Of a stretch of 8,482 nucleotides of DNA, positions 6,282 through 8,482 are shown one piece after another. Source of the stretch: an uncultured Actinomycetes bacterium (GTDB lineage Bacteria; Actinomycetota; Actinomycetes; Nanopelagicales; Nanopelagicaceae); contig CAINSH010000021.1 in assembly GCA_903852955.1 (NCBI GenBank), forward strand, positions 1 to 8,482. The letters run 5' to 3'. Numbering within the stretch: the first letter of the stretch is position 1; the number at the start of each line of letters is the position of its first letter. The notes under the pieces are model-generated. The model did no database searches. It saw only the letters and a program-made list of their open reading frames with translations, and was not told where the DNA came from. The translations under genes and the position numbers were made by a program.

Positions 6282-7295
6282 TTATGCACCTTCGTTTATA
6301 AATCGGCCGACATAACGTGCAACAGCAGACACTGCCGCCATTGATCCTGCGTAATCCATACGAGTTGGTCCAATGACGCCTAACGCACCCAGCGGTGCAT
6401 TTTCAGAGCCATAACCTACGGCAACCAATGACGTTGTTCGTAAGCTGGCATCACTTTGTTCTGCGCCAATTCGAACTTTAACTTTTTCGTTGGCATCTCC
6501 TAACAAACGCAATAAAACAACTTGTTCTTCAAGGGCTTCAAGGACCGGATGCATAGTTGTTGAAAAATCCTCTTGGAAACGGGCCAAGTTAGCAGTACCT
6601 GCAAGAACAATCTTTTCTTCAGGACGCTCCATAGACATTTCTATAACCGTAGAGACCACAATCGCCACATCCTTGCGCTCATTTGCGCCATAACTTTCCA
6701 TAACTCCGGTAATGCGATCAGCAACTTCTGGAAGTCGATGTCCCATCATGGCGTTATTGAGTTGTGTGCGAAGTGCGTTTAAGAAACCTTCAGAAACATC
6801 TTGAGTTAGTTCAATTATTCGTTGCTCAACTCGACCAGCATCAGTAATTAAAATCATCATCAATCGTGAAGCATTTAGTGCAACTAATTCAATGTGGCGA
6901 ACTCGTGATTTAACCATCGATGGATACTGAACTACAGCCACTTGTTTGGTTACATCAGCCAATAAACGAACGGTACGCATTACGACATCATCTAAATCAA
7001 GTGCGCCTTCTAAAAACGTTTCGATTGCACGACGTTCGGCCGAAGATAACGGCTTAACCGTGGCTAATTTATCTACGAAAACTCGGTAACCGCGATCAGT
7101 TGGAATTCGACCGGCGCTGGTATGTGGCTGGGTAATCAAGCCCTCTTCTTCAAGCACGGCCATTTCATTGCGAATGGTGGCGGGTGAAATTCCTAAGCCA
7201 TGTCGATCTGCGATTGATTTTGACCCGACAGGTTCCTGCGTCGCAACATATTCATCGACAATTGCGCGAAGGATTTCAAGACGGCGTGATGACAT
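6282..7295 (-). CDS. hrcA: Heat-inducible transcription repressor HrcA
   Basis: Repressor of class I heat-shock genes; it binds the CIRCE inverted repeat upstream of groES-groEL and related operons and is stabilised by GroEL in studied species. The 337 residues are the usual length. The N-terminal winged helix includes [20 protein letters not shown] (4-23), [18 protein letters not shown] (35-52) and the diagnostic [20 protein letters not shown] (56-75). The remainder is the GAF-like dimerisation/insertion region. The ATG lies 15 bases after the hemW stop with a weak TAGG about 6 bases upstream. The stop lies one base before the preferred dnaJ start. I saw no CIRCE element (TTAGCACTC-N9-GAGTGCTAA) in the window, so its target genes, and any autoregulation, must lie elsewhere or at the distant operon promoter. 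Confidence 0.97.
   Translation of the reverse strand: MSSRRLEILRAIVDEYVATQEPVGSKSIADRHGLGISPATIRNEMAVLEEEGLITQPHTSAGRIPTDRGYRVFVDKLATVKPLSSAERRAIETFLEGALDLDDVVMRTVRLLADVTKQVAVVQYPSMVKSRVRHIELVALNASRLMMILITDAGRVEQRIIELTQDVSEGFLNALRTQLNNAMMGHRLPEVADRITGVMESYGANERKDVAIVVSTVIEMSMERPEEKIVLAGTANLARFQEDFSTTMHPVLEALEEQVVLLRLLGDANEKVKVRIGAEQSDASLRTTSLVAVGYGSENAPLGALGVIGPTRMDYAGSMAAVSAVARYVGRFINEGA
6289..6293 (-). promoter_or_regulatory. Ribosome binding site of dnaJ
   Basis: GAAGG on the minus strand, ending 8 bases before the TTG at 6278-6280 and lying in the last codons of hrcA. It has no spacing to the GTG at 6287-6289, which it partly overlaps, so it argues for the TTG start and for translation coupled to hrcA. 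Confidence 0.6.
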
Positions 7296-7310
7296 AGTGG
7301 GCCTAGGTTA

Positions 7311-8432
7311 CTAGAAAGTTATTTCTCGCACGATTCGATCTGCAATTAAGCGCCCTACCGGCGTCAGCAGCACTCGATCTTCATGCAGTTCGATATAACC
7401 GTTTTCACGGTAGGTAGCAAGGATTTCTAGTTGATGTGGTTGAAGAAGTGCAATCTCCAACCCTTCTCGCATCCGAATTCCCAGCATGATTGATTCTCGA
7501 GCCATTTGTTCGGGCGTCAAAGTTTCGCTTTCCTGTACTGGTGAATCACCTTTAAAAAGCTTTTCTTTATAAGCGTTTGGATGTTTTACATTCCAAAAAC
7601 GTTTTCCATCAAGGTGAGAATGTGCACCAGGTCCAAGGCCCCACCAATTCTTATTTTCCCAATAAGCAATGTTGTGGCGACATTCATGTCCTGGCTTTGC
7701 CCAGTTAGAAAGTTCGTACCAGCTAAATCCTTTTTCCTCGCAGAGTTGATCAACTAGCAAATACATATCCGCCATCAAATCATCATCGGGCATAGTTAAT
7801 TCTCCGCGCTTAATCTGCGCAGCAAGCTTTGTCCCAGTTTCAACGATAAGTGCGTAAGAACTTATGTGATCGATATCTAATGAAAGCGCTTCGACTACAG
7901 TTTCGCGCCAATCATCTAAGGACTCCCCAGGAGTTCCGTAAATGAGATCCACGCTAATACTTTCAAAACCTGCACTACGCGCTAAATCAACTGCACGCTT
8001 AACATTTTCAGGGTTGTGCGTGCGATCAAGTGCGGCTAAAACATGCGGCTTTGCCGACTGCATTCCGAATGAAATTCGATTAAAACCAACTTCCAAATAC
8101 CGTTTTAGTTTTTCAGCCGTTACTGAATCTGGATTAGCTTCAAGAGTTATTTCGCAGTCTGCAGTTATTCCATTGCGCGCCTTAATCGCTGTAATCACCC
8201 GTCCTAAATCATCTGCCGGCAAAAGCGAAGGCGTACCTCCCCCGAAAAAGATCGTTGGGACTTGATCCTTTGGCGCAGCTTCTAGCTCCCGTAAAACTGC
8301 ATCAATGTAATCGTTACTTACGATTTCAAGTGTTGCGCCATCTTGCAACTCACTTGGCGTATAAGTATTGAAGTCGCAGTAACCGCACCGCTTAATGCAG
8401 TACGGGATATGTACATAAAAAGAGAGTGTCAT
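7311..8432 (-). CDS. hemW: Heme chaperone HemW (radical SAM, HemN-like)
   Basis: A radical-SAM family protein related to coproporphyrinogen III dehydrogenase HemN, now understood in studied bacteria as a heme-binding chaperone rather than the oxidase. The [4Fe-4S] motif CIKRCGYCDF has C12, C16 and C19 and ends in Phe where true HemN carries a fourth Cys, which favours HemW. Other family motifs are IFFGGGTPSLL (61-71), LEANPDS (97-103), FNRISFGMQS (117-126) and the HemW heme-site motif HNIAYW (253-258) followed by WWGLGPGAHSH (263-273). The 373 residues include the C-terminal HemN_C wing to about 370. Its ATG overlaps the stop of the upstream gene by four bases (ATGA), implying co-translation. 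hemW-hrcA-dnaJ is a recurrent actinobacterial and Firmicute order. Confidence 0.95.
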   Translation of the reverse strand: MTLSFYVHIPYCIKRCGYCDFNTYTPSELQDGATLEIVSNDYIDAVLRELEAAPKDQVPTIFFGGGTPSLLPADDLGRVITAIKARNGITADCEITLEANPDSVTAEKLKRYLEVGFNRISFGMQSAKPHVLAALDRTHNPENVKRAVDLARSAGFESISVDLIYGTPGESLDDWRETVVEALSLDIDHISSYALIVETGTKLAAQIKRGELTMPDDDLMADMYLLVDQLCEEKGFSWYELSNWAKPGHECRHNIAYWENKNWWGLGPGAHSHLDGKRFWNVKHPNAYKEKLFKGDSPVQESETLTPEQMARESIMLGIRMREGLEIALLQPHQLEILATYRENGYIELHEDRVLLTPVGRLIADRIVREITF

Positions 8433-8482
8433 TGCCCGGCTTTGCGTGCTGCCTTTACCTTTTCAATATCGGCATCAGTGGC
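8429..8482 (-). CDS. C-terminal fragment of an unidentified protein (runs off right edge)
   Basis: Seventeen in-frame codons and a TGA read ATDADIEKVKAARKAGQ on the minus strand, in the frame whose stop forms an ATGA overlap with the hemW start. The tail is charged and probably helical. I do not recognise it with confidence. In many bacteria lepA (elongation factor 4) lies just upstream of hemW, so the tail of LepA is one candidate, but the conserved LepA C-terminal residues would lie outside the window. That it is coding rests on the overlap pattern and the open frame, which is short. Confidence 0.6.
   Translation of the reverse strand, partial: ATDADIEKVKAARKAGQ

Noticed and set aside
6800..6830. 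CTTGAGT half-site considered as a HspR HAIR operator
   Set aside because: There is no ACTCAAG partner at the required spacing and the site lies mid-hrcA.
7296..7310. Possible hrcA promoter or CIRCE between hemW and hrcA
   Set aside because: Only 15 bases are available and they contain neither -10/-35 elements nor CIRCE arms.

Overview
The window looks like chromosomal housekeeping DNA from a free-living actinobacterium with a small, low-GC, streamlined genome. Three things suggest this: the conserved actinobacterial gene order hemW-hrcA-dnaJ-rsmE-HIT-phoH-ybeY-CBS/CorC, a base composition that by eye is only in the mid-40s % GC (low for the phylum), and almost no intergenic DNA. Freshwater acI-type lineages (Nanopelagicales) would fit, but that is inference from style, not a database match.

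Every gene lies on the minus strand, so transcription runs from high to low coordinates. In that order: the last 17 codons of an unidentified upstream gene (8429-8482), hemW (heme chaperone/radical SAM), hrcA (heat-shock repressor), dnaJ (Hsp40), rsmE (16S rRNA U1498 methyltransferase), a HIT-family nucleotide hydrolase, phoH (ATPase), ybeY (rRNA-maturation endoribonuclease), a CNNM/CBS/CorC membrane protein, a fumarylacetoacetate-hydrolase-family enzyme, and the first 199 codons of gltX (glutamyl-tRNA synthetase), which runs off the left edge. Neighbours overlap by 1 or 4 bases or are separated by 1-17 bases. No gene-free stretch is long enough for a conventional promoter plus terminator, and I saw no terminator hairpin, RNA gene, mobile element or CRISPR array. 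One long transcript with translational coupling is the simplest reading.

Functionally, the right and centre of the window combine protein folding and its control (hrcA, dnaJ, hemW) with ribosome and RNA maintenance (rsmE, phoH, ybeY). The left end joins an organic-acid enzyme of the FAH family to gltX. Several starts are non-ATG (gltX TTG, HIT GTG, dnaJ TTG). I corrected five starts from the longest possible frame using Shine-Dalgarno position, stop/start overlap and family N-termini.

I found no convincing undescribed system. The points worth a second look are modest: the unidentified tail at the right edge, a hrcA with no visible CIRCE operator, a divergent ion-site motif in the CNNM protein, an unusual junction of two gene blocks, and a short inverted repeat inside phoH.
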